A stretch of DNA of 38,689 bases from Chloroflexota bacterium (GCA_012516075.1 JAAYXE010000133.1:1-38689), one strand, 5' to 3'. Counted from the stretch's first letter, positions 8,132-16,490 are shown. The notes: generated from the letters alone by a model not told the origin. A program made the numbers and translations.

Positions 8132-10018
8132 ATGAACAATGGCAACGGACTTCAAACAGGATTTGCCCGTGTGCTGTCCATGATGATCATGCTGAGCCTG
8201 GTTCTGGCGCTGGTGGTCACACCGGCCACGGCCAGAACGCTGACTGCGGATCAACTGCAGTCCTACATCGTGCAGGGACATGATATCGAGCAGGTGATCG
8301 CGCAGGTAGAAGCATACGGCGGGGAGATCACCTCGCGCCTCGATATCATCAATGGTGTGGGGGCACTGGTTCCGGCGAGCTCTGTGTCCGCTCTCCAGCA
8401 GGCGCCGGGGATCACCGCCCTGACCCCCAATGCCGAAATGCGCATTGAGGGCTTCCACGAAGAACAGGCCATCCCCAAAAAGAAGGCAGTAGAAACGGAT
8501 TACCCGGATTTGATTGGCGCAGACGCCGTCTGGCGGGCTGGCGTCACCGGCAGCGGCGTTAATGTCGCAGTGATCGATACCGGCATAGACCGTCACAACG
8601 GTCTCGTGCGGGGGATCGATGGGGGGAAGAAGGATCGCATTGTCGCCTGGAAAGATTTCGTCAAAGATTCCAATAATCCGCACGATCCCAACGGTCACGG
8701 CACCCATGTAGCCGGCGTAATTGCCAATTCAGAGATCGGAGCAGACGGCGAATGGGGAGGGGTTGCTCCGGGAGTGGGACTGGTTGGTATCCGCGTTGCC
8801 GATGAGAAGGGCGTCAGCAGTTACGAAAGGGCCATCCGGGGCATTCAATGGGCGGTTGAGAACCGCGAGCGCTACAACATCCGCGTCATCAACTTCTCGA
8901 TGTCTGCGGAAGCGCTCACCCCCTATTGGGCCGATCCGGTGAACCAGGCTCTGATGGCCGCCTGGGCGAACGGCATCGTGGTCGTTTCCTCCGCAGGCAA
9001 CAATGGCCCGAACGCCCAGTCAATCGGTGTTCCGGGCAACAATCCTTACATCATAACCGTCGGCGCCTTTACGGATGCTTACACCCCATTAGACTGGCAC
9101 GACGACTACATCCCCGAGTTCTCGGCAGCCGGGCCGACCCTGGATGGGTTTATCAAGCCCGATATCCTGGCTCCGGGCGCCCACATGGTTTCGACCATGG
9201 AGCCCTCGAGCTACCTGGCGCGCACCCATCGCGAGAACCGGGTCGACACCAAGTATTTCTCGATGTCCGGCACGTCTCAGGCTTCGGCCGTGGTCTCGGG
9301 TGTCGCTGCGCTGATGCTCTCTCACAACCCGGACCTGACGCCCGACATGGTGAAATACCGCCTGCGCGCCACGGCGATCCCACAGTTCAACCCGTTCACG
9401 CACCAGGCGGGATACAGCGTCTGGCAGCAGGGGGCCGGGCGGGTGTTTGCTCCACTGGCCGTGTTTGCTCAGGTTTCGGGCAGCGGGTATAACCCGAGCA
9501 TGAATATTGAGGCCGACCTTGCCGGCGAGGCCCACTACCTGGGTTACAGCTACCTTTCGGAAGACGGATATTACCGTCTGTATGGAGACGACGGGACCTG
9601 GGCCGGCGGCGCCGGCGTATGGGACGGTGTATCCCGGCCGGAGAACGGCAATCTGTGGGGGCACGGCGGCTTCTGGGGCGCCAGCTCATTCTGGCCGGAC
9701 AGCATCTTCTGGACCGACAGCATTTTCTGGACAGACAGCATCTTCTGGACCGATGGCGGTTTCTTTGGTGACAGCGGCTTCTGGAACGGCAGTGGCGAAT
9801 GGCGCGCCAGCGGAAACCTGACCCCAGAGGTCGGGTGGTCTGATACCGGCTACTGGGACGGCAACCGGCTGTGGATCGATCTGACCGGAGCTGTATCCGG
9901 GCAGGGTATCTTCTGGACGGACAACGGTTTCTGGGGCGACAGCGCTTTCTGGACGGACAGCCGTTTCTGGTCTGCTATTCAACTGACCGTCGGCAACCTG
10001 GTGGACAACAACGACTGA
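8132..10018 (+). CDS. Secreted subtilisin-like serine protease (S8) with FWxDSx repeats
   Basis: The ATG at 8132 is chosen because GGAGG sits 6 bases upstream and the protein then begins with a signal peptide (hydrophobic core about 14-30, cleavage near ATA-R 33-35). The open frame continues upstream to a TTG inside the terminator hairpin, which is not credible. Of 628 residues, about 37-105 form an inhibitor-I9-like propeptide. The catalytic domain follows, with Asp149 (VIDTG), His189 (NGHGTH), oxyanion Asn290 (SAGNN) and Ser382 (SGTSQAS). After about residue 505 the protein consists largely of aromatic hexapeptide repeats. No cell-wall anchor or C-terminal membrane segment is seen. Expression is expected to be governed by the upstream c-di-GMP riboswitch. 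Likely an extracellular or surface protease. Confidence 0.94.
   Translation: MNNGNGLQTGFARVLSMMIMLSLVLALVVTPATARTLTADQLQSYIVQGHDIEQVIAQVEAYGGEITSRLDIINGVGALVPASSVSALQQAPGITALTPNAEMRIEGFHEEQAIPKKKAVETDYPDLIGADAVWRAGVTGSGVNVAVIDTGIDRHNGLVRGIDGGKKDRIVAWKDFVKDSNNPHDPNGHGTHVAGVIANSEIGADGEWGGVAPGVGLVGIRVADEKGVSSYERAIRGIQWAVENRERYNIRVINFSMSAEALTPYWADPVNQALMAAWANGIVVVSSAGNNGPNAQSIGVPGNNPYIITVGAFTDAYTPLDWHDDYIPEFSAAGPTLDGFIKPDILAPGAHMVSTMEPSSYLARTHRENRVDTKYFSMSGTSQASAVVSGVAALMLSHNPDLTPDMVKYRLRATAIPQFNPFTHQAGYSVWQQGAGRVFAPLAVFAQVSGSGYNPSMNIEADLAGEAHYLGYSYLSEDGYYRLYGDDGTWAGGAGVWDGVSRPENGNLWGHGGFWGASSFWPDSIFWTDSIFWTDSIFWTDGGFFGDSGFWNGSGEWRASGNLTPEVGWSDTGYWDGNRLWIDLTGAVSGQGIFWTDNGFWGDSAFWTDSRFWSAIQLTVGNLVDNND
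9653..9979 (+). repeat. FWxDSx hexapeptide-coding repeats (two blocks)
   Basis: Nine consecutive 18-bp units (9653-9814, residues 508-561) encode variants of Phe-Trp-x-Asp-Ser-x. The best units are FWPDSI, FWTDSI, FWTDSI, FWTDGG and FFGDSG. A second block (9911-9979, residues 594-616) has about four more, such as FWTDNG, FWGDSA and FWTDSR. The units diverge in DNA but keep period 18, which points to selection on the protein. Confidence 0.9.
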
Positions 10019-10036
10019 TCCAGATCAGGAAAATCA

Positions 10037-10065
10037 AACCGGGGCAGCCAGCCGCTGCCCCGGTT
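10037..10065. terminator. Hairpin between convergent genes
   Basis: A perfect 12-bp stem (10037-10048 with 10054-10065) with loop CAGCC separates the ends of the subtilase gene and the leftward cyclase-like gene. The T-tract on the plus side is poor, so it may act as a bidirectional terminator or mainly as an mRNA-stabilising 3' end. Confidence 0.65.
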
Positions 10066-10091
10066 GCTATTTAATGAAATGCTTGTAACGC

Positions 10092-13000
10092 TCAGTATCG
10101 CACGCCCAGTGCAAATGGGCCGGTCTGGCGGCCGCGGGCGTCCTCGGCGCGCTTCTGTTCCAGGCGGGCACCGACGCTCTGGAACAGAAGCGCGGCTTCG
10201 CGGAAGCGAAGCTGGGCGGTGAGACGCTGCCCCTGAGCCTCGGCCAGCACGCCGAACTGGAAGGCAACTCGCCCCTGGTAGAGACGGCTCTTCAGCTTCT
10301 GAAAGATGGTCTCGCTGGCCTGTAAATGCGCTTTTGCCGCGTCCCAATCTTTTTGCTGCGCGGCCAGCATGCCCAGGAAGCGGCGCAGCTCACCGCGCTG
10401 CACGGCAGAAAGTTCAGACACCTCATTTTCCAGGCTGGCTACCCACTGTTCCGCTTTTTGAGCCCAGCCGGCGGCAGCCTCCAGGTCTCCTTTGCCCAGC
10501 GCGGCTTCCCCCAGCAGCCGGTAGGTGTCCAGAAGCTGGTCTTTGGCCCCGATGGCGGATACCTGCTCGAGAAACTGCCTCAGCGCTTCGATGGCACGGT
10601 CCCAATCCCGGGCAGCGAGATAGAGCTCACCGAAGTTCTTCAAGATCAGACGCTCCAGAGAGGAATAACCGATTTGCTGCGAGAGCTCCAGCGCTTCGGT
10701 GAGCGTTTCCTTTGCTTTATCAATATCACCTCTCAGGGTATGCAGCCATCCCAGGTTCGCCAGCGCGGCGGCAATGCCTTCCGCCTGTCCCATGCGCACG
10801 TTGATCTCATAACTGCGGGTCAGGTTGGCCAGTGCGCTGTCGAACTCACCGATCTCAATTTCGAGGCAGCCGAGATTATTAAAGGAAGATGCCAGGCCGG
10901 AAAGGTCGCGAATCGATTCGCGAATGGCGATGCTCTTGCGCAGAAATCCCGCTGCGCGGTCCCAGTCCCCTTCATGATAACCCAGACCGGCCAGCCGGTT
11001 ATAAATGGAAGCTACCACGTCGTAGGCTTCGGAGTTAACCACCAGATTGAGGGCGTTCTGGAGGTACTGCCCCGCCTCGACGAACCGGCTGCAGCGGTAG
11101 TGGATCATCCCGATATCGCTCCAGATCTGCGCCAGCTCTACCGGGAAGCTGCTTTCTCCACCGGCCAGCTCCTGCTGCGCCTGATCGAGATAATTCAGCG
11201 CCTCGGGATGTTTGCCCTGCCGTTCGAAGGTGCGCGCCAGCTTGCGCAGCAGCAGGCTGCGGTTTTCCGGGGAAGCCTCCTCGCTGCCCGGTTTGATCAC
11301 ATCCAGGGCCGAGGCGTAGTTCTGGCGGGCAGCCGGGTAATCGCCGGAGACCTGGAGCGCATCTCCCATCCCAACGCGCACACGCATATACTGCTCTGGG
11401 GTGTGCTGGACACGCGGCAGGATCTCAAGAGCAGCTTCGAAGTGCTGGCGCGCCATCTCGTGAATGTTGCTGCGAGCGGATTTTTCTCCGGCCAGGATCA
11501 GGTAATGCAGAGCCCGGTCTAAATGCGGGCTCCAGCGGTAGTGGTACGCCAGGAGTTCAATGTTCTCTTCAATCCTGCCGGGATACAGTGCTTCGATGGC
11601 TGCGCCAACCTGCCCGTGAATGCGGCTGCGTTCTCGCCGCAGCAGGGTTGCATAGATGGCGTCCGACATCAGGATATGCCGGAACGAATATTCTTTCTCG
11701 TGTGTGCCCTTTTTCGGCTCAATAAACTGGCGTTCGGTGAGCCTGTCCAGCGCGGCGCGAATTTTCGACGGGTCGGATGGCTGCAGTACGGCTTCGAGGA
11801 CGGGTGTGCTGAAATCTTTCCCGATAACTGCGGCCACCTGCAGCACACTGCGCTGGATGGGGCTCAGGCGGTCGAAACGGGCCAGGATCAGCTCGCGCAG
11901 CATATCGGGGACTTTTAACTGGTTGAGATCGACCCCTTTCGAAAAATGCCACTGCCCGTCGACATATTGAATGGCTCCCTCGTCGATCAGCATGCGCAGG
12001 ATTTCTTCCAGGTAGAAAGGGATACCTGCCGCCCGGTCCAGGATCTGCGCACGCAGTTCTTCGGGGAGGTCTGAGACGCTCAGGAGCTGGTAGAGAAGCT
12101 GCTCACTCTGGTTAGGAGAAAGGCTCTGCAGCTCGATCACCCGGGAGCGCTCGCCGAGCACGGCGTTTGCCCGCTCGACGATACGGGTCATCGTCCCGGG
12201 CAGTATGGTGCGCGAGACACACAGGAAAAGGATGGGGGAATTTTTCAGCGATTCGACCAGGAAGAGCAGCAGCTCGAGGGAGATGTGATCTGCCCAGTGC
12301 AGGTCTTCCAGGATCAGCAGCAGAGGCGCGTGCTGCGCCTCGGCAACCAGCAGATCGCGTACGGCAACGAAAACGCGCTTGCGCAGCTGCTCGGGGTCGA
12401 GGTAGCGCAGGCGGTCGGCGGCTGCCGGATGAGCGCTGGGGATCGACAGCAGATATTCCAGATAGGGCAGGGCATCCGCAGCCTGCTTCCCCAGCAGCGA
12501 CTGGACAGCCTGGGTCAGGCGTTCGCGCACCAGCTCGACCGGTGTTTCGGTGTTAACTTCCAGATAATCGCAGAGCAGCTCACGGAAGATCCAGTAGGCG
12601 ACCGAACGGCGGTAGGTCAGGCTCTGGCCTTCCAGTGTGCGGATCGGGTAGCGGCCGAGCGTCGCTTTGAATTCACGCGTCAGGCGGCTCTTCCCCAGGC
12701 CAGCTTCTCCGGTGATAAACACCAGGCGCCCCAGCTTCTCGTGAATAACAGCGTTCAAAGTGCGTTTGAGCCAGGCCAGTTCGGCATCGCGACCGATCAT
12801 CGGCGCATGCAGGCCATCCACACCGCGCACCTGCCCGGGAGCCTGCTTCCCCTGTAGAGCATCATATGCCCGCAGGGGCCGGTCCATGCCTTTGGCTTTC
12901 AGTACCGGAAGAGGATCAAAATCAAAAAGTGGGCGGGTGCTATGGTAGACGGATTCGCTGACCAGCACCTGCCCGGGCCGGGCTGCCTCAAGAATGCGAT

Positions 13001-13643
13001 GGGCGATGTTCACCGCATCGCCCACCACGGTGTAATCCATTCTGAGATCCGAACCAACACTGCCGGCGATCACCCAGCCGGAATGCAGGCCAATGCGGAT
13101 GTTGATGGACACGCCGGACTGCTGCTGCACATCGCGCTGCAGCTGCCCGACCTGAGCGCGCATGTCGAAGGCTGCGCGCACGGCTCGCTCGGCGTTGTTC
13201 TCGTGGGTGATCGGCGCACCGAAAAGCGCCATCAACTCCACTTCGGTGACTTTGTCGACAATGCCCTCATATTTATAGACGCTGCTGGACAGCAGGCGCA
13301 TGAACTGCTGGACGACGTCGGCGAGCTCCTGAGGGCTCAGCTTCGCCATCAGATCGGTGTAGCCGCACAGCTCGGCAAACAGGATGGTGACGTTGCGGCG
13401 CTGACCAGCCGCCGATATCCCAGCGCTGCGCAGCCGTTCGGCCAGGTTTGCACCGGCCAGAACGGGGAGGGCAGCGCTCAGATCTCCAGAAGAAGCAGCA
13501 GGGGGGGCGGAGCCATCTGGTGTGCCGGGTCCTTCTGGCAGCGCAGAAGGGGAATCAATATCCACCAGAAGGCTTCCACAGTTGCCGCAGAAGCGCATCC
13601 CCTCCAGATTCTGAAAATTACAGTGGTGGCAGAGATAATCCAT
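10092..13643 (-). CDS. Zinc-ribbon, cyclase-homology, AAA-type ATPase and TPR protein (C2-like)
   Basis: The ATG at 13643 gives 1183 residues and places the zinc ribbon (CHHC, CGNC within 5-23) at the N-terminus, as in the paralogue at 6957-7703. The frame is open upstream to 13826, with other ATGs at 13697 and 13709. Order: zinc ribbon, cyclase homology domain (about 83-250), NTPase (Walker A GEAGLGKS 312-319, Walker B LLLILEDLHWAD) and a long TPR solenoid to the end. In the cyclase domain both metal aspartates are lost (E91 in FAELCGYT, V135 in VTEVEL). The substrate Lys131, Thr205, Asn212 and Arg216 remain. Overall order resembles soluble adenylyl cyclase lacking its C1 domain. Such proteins may act as nucleotide-signal enzymes or ATP-dependent signalling scaffolds. 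Confidence 0.9.
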   Translation of the reverse strand: MDYLCHHCNFQNLEGMRFCGNCGSLLVDIDSPSALPEGPGTPDGSAPPAASSGDLSAALPVLAGANLAERLRSAGISAAGQRRNVTILFAELCGYTDLMAKLSPQELADVVQQFMRLLSSSVYKYEGIVDKVTEVELMALFGAPITHENNAERAVRAAFDMRAQVGQLQRDVQQQSGVSINIRIGLHSGWVIAGSVGSDLRMDYTVVGDAVNIAHRILEAARPGQVLVSESVYHSTRPLFDFDPLPVLKAKGMDRPLRAYDALQGKQAPGQVRGVDGLHAPMIGRDAELAWLKRTLNAVIHEKLGRLVFITGEAGLGKSRLTREFKATLGRYPIRTLEGQSLTYRRSVAYWIFRELLCDYLEVNTETPVELVRERLTQAVQSLLGKQAADALPYLEYLLSIPSAHPAAADRLRYLDPEQLRKRVFVAVRDLLVAEAQHAPLLLILEDLHWADHISLELLLFLVESLKNSPILFLCVSRTILPGTMTRIVERANAVLGERSRVIELQSLSPNQSEQLLYQLLSVSDLPEELRAQILDRAAGIPFYLEEILRMLIDEGAIQYVDGQWHFSKGVDLNQLKVPDMLRELILARFDRLSPIQRSVLQVAAVIGKDFSTPVLEAVLQPSDPSKIRAALDRLTERQFIEPKKGTHEKEYSFRHILMSDAIYATLLRRERSRIHGQVGAAIEALYPGRIEENIELLAYHYRWSPHLDRALHYLILAGEKSARSNIHEMARQHFEAALEILPRVQHTPEQYMRVRVGMGDALQVSGDYPAARQNYASALDVIKPGSEEASPENRSLLLRKLARTFERQGKHPEALNYLDQAQQELAGGESSFPVELAQIWSDIGMIHYRCSRFVEAGQYLQNALNLVVNSEAYDVVASIYNRLAGLGYHEGDWDRAAGFLRKSIAIRESIRDLSGLASSFNNLGCLEIEIGEFDSALANLTRSYEINVRMGQAEGIAAALANLGWLHTLRGDIDKAKETLTEALELSQQIGYSSLERLILKNFGELYLAARDWDRAIEALRQFLEQVSAIGAKDQLLDTYRLLGEAALGKGDLEAAAGWAQKAEQWVASLENEVSELSAVQRGELRRFLGMLAAQQKDWDAAKAHLQASETIFQKLKSRLYQGRVAFQFGVLAEAQGQRLTAQLRFREAALLFQSVGARLEQKRAEDARGRQTGPFALGVRY

Positions 13644-13815
13644 GCTGTCGGGTCTATCGGCGGATTTACTAACCTCCTTATCATACTCTCCTTCCATTAA
13701 TGACGTCATGACAGAATTGTTGGGTGCTAGAAGGCAGGAACATGAGACCTCTGCCCGATGCAGTGCGATGTAATCGTTATATGAGGTGACTCCTGAAAAT
13801 ACCCGGGTTTTATCG
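13644..13815. other. Divergent region upstream of rplU
   Basis: Together with the rplU promoter and leader this makes about 350 bases without an assigned gene. The left part may encode an N-terminal extension of the leftward cyclase-like protein, because that frame is open to 13826. It also holds an AAGGAGG sequence on the minus strand about 29 bases before the chosen ATG, too far for normal use. No other feature is visible. Confidence 0.4.
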
Positions 13816-13844
13816 TTGACAATCACCCCTAACCTCGTTATAAT
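13816..13844 (+). promoter_or_regulatory. Consensus sigma-70 promoter of the rplU operon
   Basis: TTGACA (13816-13821) and TATAAT (13839-13844) are both perfect consensus boxes with a 17-base spacer. Predicted start is about 13851, which leaves a leader of some 144 bases before rplU. This is the strongest promoter in the window. Confidence 0.92.
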
Positions 13845-13856
13845 TCACCCCGCAAC

Positions 13857-13882
13857 TGCCCCGGCAGACCGATGCTGGGGCA
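13857..13882 (+). promoter_or_regulatory. rplU leader hairpin, possible autoregulatory element
   Basis: TGCCCCGGCA (13857-13866) pairs with TGCTGGGGCA (13873-13882), one G-U pair, around a six-base loop right at the 5' end of the predicted transcript. It is not followed by a T-run, so it is not a simple terminator. Leaders of L21 operons are known to bind ribosomal protein in some bacteria; whether this one does is unproven. Confidence 0.5.
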
Positions 13883-13994
13883 AAATCTTGTTCCCAACTT
13901 CCCCGCACACGGGCGCCGGCGAGCAGCGAAGCCGCTAACGGATCAGCAATCACAGCGCGCGGCATGCGGTGAAGTGAAGCTTGGAGAAGTGAAA

Positions 13995-14312
13995 ATGAAA
14001 TATGCAATTGTTGAAGATGGCGGGAAGCAGTATCGCGCCGTCGAAGGTGGAATCATCGAAGTCGACTACTTCCCTTCGGAAGCAGGCGAGTCGGTGGATC
14101 TTGATCGAGTGCTCCTGGTAGCCGATGGGGACAACGTCAGCGTTGGTACGCCGTTCGTCGCCGGAGCAAAGGTCCAGGCAACTGTGGTTAAACAGATCAA
14201 AGGACCGAAAATTATCGTCTTCAAATACAAGCCGAAGAAGCGCTATCGTGTCAAATCAGGCCACCGGCAGAAGTACACCCAACTGAGAATTGAATCCATT
14301 GCGGTGGAATAG
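13995..14312 (+). CDS. rplU: 50S ribosomal protein L21
   Basis: A 105-residue protein with the standard L21 features: [18 protein letters not shown] at the N-terminus and the basic [16 protein letters not shown] segment near the C-terminus that contacts 23S rRNA, followed by YTQLRIESI. Length is normal (about 103). The frame is open 41 codons further upstream, but the ATG at 13995 has a GGAG site and the extension matches no L21. It is first in the order rplU-rpmA-rpmE. The GTPase gene obg, often third in such operons, is absent here. Confidence 0.98.
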   Translation: MKYAIVEDGGKQYRAVEGGIIEVDYFPSEAGESVDLDRVLLVADGDNVSVGTPFVAGAKVQATVVKQIKGPKIIVFKYKPKKRYRVKSGHRQKYTQLRIESIAVE

Positions 14313-14327
14313 AAGAGAGAGGTAACT

Positions 14328-14597
14328 ATGGCACACAAAAAAGGTGGCGGTTCGAGCCGCAACGGTCGCGACAGCAAAGGCAAGCGCCTTGGCGTGAAGA
14401 AATACGGTGGTGAGGTGGTGATTTCCGGCAACATCCTTGTCCGCCAGCGCGGTACACGCATTAAACCCGGCCGCAACGTTGGAGTTGGGAAAGACGACAC
14501 CCTCTTCGCCACTGCCGATGGCATCGTTGTTTACGAAACCATTCGTGACAACCGCAAGCGCGTCAGTGTCATTCCGGCCGAAAAGATCGAAGAATGA
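14328..14597 (+). CDS. rpmA: 50S ribosomal protein L27
   Basis: An 89-residue protein that begins [20 protein letters not shown], the usual L27 N-terminus that reaches towards the peptidyl-transferase centre. It lacks the short cleaved leader found in Firmicutes. The core [20 protein letters not shown] is canonical. It starts 15 bases after rplU with a GAGAGAGG ribosome binding site, so both come from the same mRNA. Confidence 0.98.
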   Translation: MAHKKGGGSSRNGRDSKGKRLGVKKYGGEVVISGNILVRQRGTRIKPGRNVGVGKDDTLFATADGIVVYETIRDNRKRVSVIPAEKIEE

Positions 14598-14608
14598 CGA
14601 TGGCGCAT

Positions 14609-14641
14609 ACACAGCACCACATCGATCTGAATGTGCTGTGT
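14609..14641 (+). other. Hairpin between rpmA and rpmE
   Basis: ACACAGCAC (14609-14617) pairs perfectly with GTGCTGTGT (14633-14641) across a 15-base loop. No T-run follows, so it is more likely an mRNA processing or stability element, or an attenuator affecting rpmE translation, than a full terminator. Confidence 0.45.
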
Positions 14642-14658
14642 GAAAGGATTTAGCGGAA

Positions 14659-15132
14659 ATGAAACAGGATATTCACCCGACATATTATCCGGACGCTCAG
14701 GTGATCTGCGCCTGCGGCAACACCTGGACGACTGGTTCAACCCGTAAGGTTATCAATACCGATGTCTGCTCCAAGTGCCATCCCTTCTATACCGGCGAGC
14801 AGCGCATCGTTGACACTGAAGGTCAGGTCGACCGCTTTTACAAGAAGCTCCAGGCGCGCCAGCAGTACCTGGAAGAGCAGGAAGCGCGCGAAGCTGCCCG
14901 CACCTCCTTGGATCGCCCGATTTCCGAGATCGGATTGGCCGACCGGCCGGTCCGCCTGCTCGAAGAGGCTGGCATCACCACGGTGGGGCATGTCCTCGAG
15001 CGGCTGTCTGCTGGCGAAGCAGCACTGCTTTCGATCGACGGTTTTGGCCGCAAATCCCTGGCCGATCTGAAGAAGCGCCTGCGCCAGCTGGGATACCAGC
15101 TGCCGGAGGCCAGCGAAGAAATTACCGTCTAG
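14659..15132 (+). CDS. rpmE: Ribosomal protein L31 fused to an RNA-polymerase alpha-CTD-like domain
   Basis: Residues 1-65 are a zinc-type L31: [10 protein letters not shown], Cys17/Cys19 and Cys37/Cys40, then [20 protein letters not shown]. Typical L31 ends near residue 70. This protein goes on to 157 with a charged, probably helical linker (66-85) and a helix-hairpin-helix domain (about 88-150) that aligns with the C-terminal domain of RNA polymerase alpha. Positions matching E. coli DNA-contact residues R265, G296, K298 and S299 appear as R96, G130, K132 and S133; N268 is Arg99. The frame is continuous with no sign of an assembly join. A strong terminator follows. The L31 call is firm; the role of the extra domain (rRNA, DNA or protein binding) is unknown. 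Confidence 0.93.
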   Translation: MKQDIHPTYYPDAQVICACGNTWTTGSTRKVINTDVCSKCHPFYTGEQRIVDTEGQVDRFYKKLQARQQYLEEQEAREAARTSLDRPISEIGLADRPVRLLEEAGITTVGHVLERLSAGEAALLSIDGFGRKSLADLKKRLRQLGYQLPEASEEITV

Positions 15133-15150
15133 TTTGTGTCCAGTCATTCA

Positions 15151-15188
15151 CGGAACCCATCCCCGCAGAAGGGATGGGTTCCGTTTTT
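15151..15188 (+). terminator. Intrinsic terminator after rpmE
   Basis: A perfect 13-bp stem (15151-15163 with 15171-15183), seven-base loop and a run of five T. It ends the ribosomal-protein transcript before tdk. Confidence 0.93.
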
Positions 15189-15301
15189 AACCGGGTTGTC
15201 TTCAAGGTTTATGCTTGCAAGAAAAAATCGGTCTTCTGCGCCCTACTCGCAGGATCAATGGGGCGGTAAAATTAGCCGGTAACCCTATATCGAGGAGTCC
15301 A

Positions 15302-15886
15302 ATGAAACAGCATACAGGTTCAATAGAAGTCATCACGGGGTCCATGTTCAGCGGCAAGACAGACGAGTTGATCCGCCGGCTGCGGCGGGCGACCATCGCC
15401 CGAAAAAAAGTGCAGGTATTCAAGCCCGCCGTCGACAACCGCTATGAATTGGAAAAGGTGACCTCTCATGCCGGCGGGGATTTTTCGGCTATTCCCATTC
15501 ACAGAGCTGCCGAGATCATGGAGAAACTGGATGAAGACACCACGGTGGTGGCTATCGACGAAGCGCAGTTCTTCGACGAAGAAGTAATTGACATTGTGCA
15601 GGAACTGGCCGACTGCGGGAAGCGGGTGATTGTTGCCGGCCTGGACACCGATTTCCGCGGCGAGCCTTTTGGCCCCATGCCAGTGTTAATGGCGAAAGCG
15701 GAAATTGTTGACAAGCTGCATGCGATCTGTATGGTCTGTGGAGAGGCTGCCAGCCGCACCCAGCGGCTGGTCAACGGCAGGCCAGCGTATTACGATGACC
15801 CGGTCGTGATCGTTGGCGCAGCTGAGATGTATGAGGCTCGCTGCCGGAAACATCACGAGGTGCCGCGCAAACCCGGTTCAGCGTGA
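15302..15886 (+). CDS. tdk: Thymidine kinase
   Basis: Phosphorylates thymidine to dTMP with ATP in the pyrimidine salvage pathway. The ATG at 15302 is used because GAGGAG precedes it by about 5 bases and the product (194 residues) then starts directly before the P-loop GSMFSGKT (13-20). Further motifs: DEAQFFDE (Walker B/catalytic Glu), the [13 protein letters not shown] loop and a zinc site (CMVC, later CRKHH), all typical of type II thymidine kinases. The stop overlaps the start of hpt by one base, forming a salvage operon. Confidence 0.96.
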   Translation: MKQHTGSIEVITGSMFSGKTDELIRRLRRATIARKKVQVFKPAVDNRYELEKVTSHAGGDFSAIPIHRAAEIMEKLDEDTTVVAIDEAQFFDEEVIDIVQELADCGKRVIVAGLDTDFRGEPFGPMPVLMAKAEIVDKLHAICMVCGEAASRTQRLVNGRPAYYDDPVVIVGAAEMYEARCRKHHEVPRKPGSA

Positions 15887-16461
15887 TGGGGAGTGCGAAG
15901 ACTGAAATGCAAGATTATCGCGAATTCATCGACGAGATTCTGGTTAGCGAAGAGGAACTGCAAAAGCGGATCGCCGAGCTCGGCCAGGAGATCAGCCGTG
16001 ATTACGAGGGCGAGACCCTGCACCTGATCTGCATCCTGCGCGGCGGGGTACTTTTTCTGACCGACCTGATGCGCCACATCAGCGTGCCAAACACGATCGA
16101 TTTCATGGCGGTATCCTCGTATGGCACTAACCGGCAGACTTCCGGACAGGTGCGCATCAGCCTGGACCTGAAGGACGACATCCTGGACCGGCACGTCCTC
16201 CTGGTGGAGGACATCGTCGACAGCGGCTATACCATTGCGTCGGTCCTGTCACTGCTGGAAACACGCCACCCAAAAACCCTGAAGGTCTGTACGCTGCTGG
16301 ATAAGCCGGAGCGGCGCGAAACGGAAGTCCCGATCCATTACCGCGGCTTCACGATCCCCAATAAGTTTGTGTTCGGCTACGGGCTGGATATGGACGAGTA
16401 TTACCGCAACCTGCCGTTCATTGCTACGGTGGATCTCGAGCGTTATCGTCCTAACGCCTGA
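15886..16461 (+). CDS. hpt: Hypoxanthine phosphoribosyltransferase
   Basis: Purine salvage enzyme that converts hypoxanthine or guanine plus PRPP to IMP or GMP. The PRPP-binding loop VLLVEDIVDSGYT, the LHLICILRGGVLFLTDL segment and the C-terminal NKFVFGYGLDMDEYYRNLPFI are all characteristic. Start is uncertain: ATG 15886 overlaps the tdk stop (TGATG), GTG 15883 is possible, and ATG 15907 would give a more usual N-terminus (MQDYREFIDEI). Length of about 185-191 residues is normal. Co-transcribed with tdk. Confidence 0.95.
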   Translation: MGSAKTEMQDYREFIDEILVSEEELQKRIAELGQEISRDYEGETLHLICILRGGVLFLTDLMRHISVPNTIDFMAVSSYGTNRQTSGQVRISLDLKDDILDRHVLLVEDIVDSGYTIASVLSLLETRHPKTLKVCTLLDKPERRETEVPIHYRGFTIPNKFVFGYGLDMDEYYRNLPFIATVDLERYRPNA

Positions 16462-16490
16462 TTGAATTCGCGAGAAGAACGAGATGGGTA

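Noticed and set aside
9653..9814. Possible CRISPR or minisatellite from 18-bp periodicity
   Set aside because: The periodicity is protein-coding, in frame, without spacers, and diverged at DNA level.
10326..11522. 398-codon plus-strand frame
   Set aside because: Antisense to the TPR part of the large cyclase-like gene; composition is that of a GC-rich shadow frame without a domain or ribosome binding site.
15302..15886. tdk start at 15215 (29 extra codons)
   Set aside because: Extension has no similarity to thymidine kinases and crosses the likely promoter; GAGGAG is placed for the ATG at 15302.
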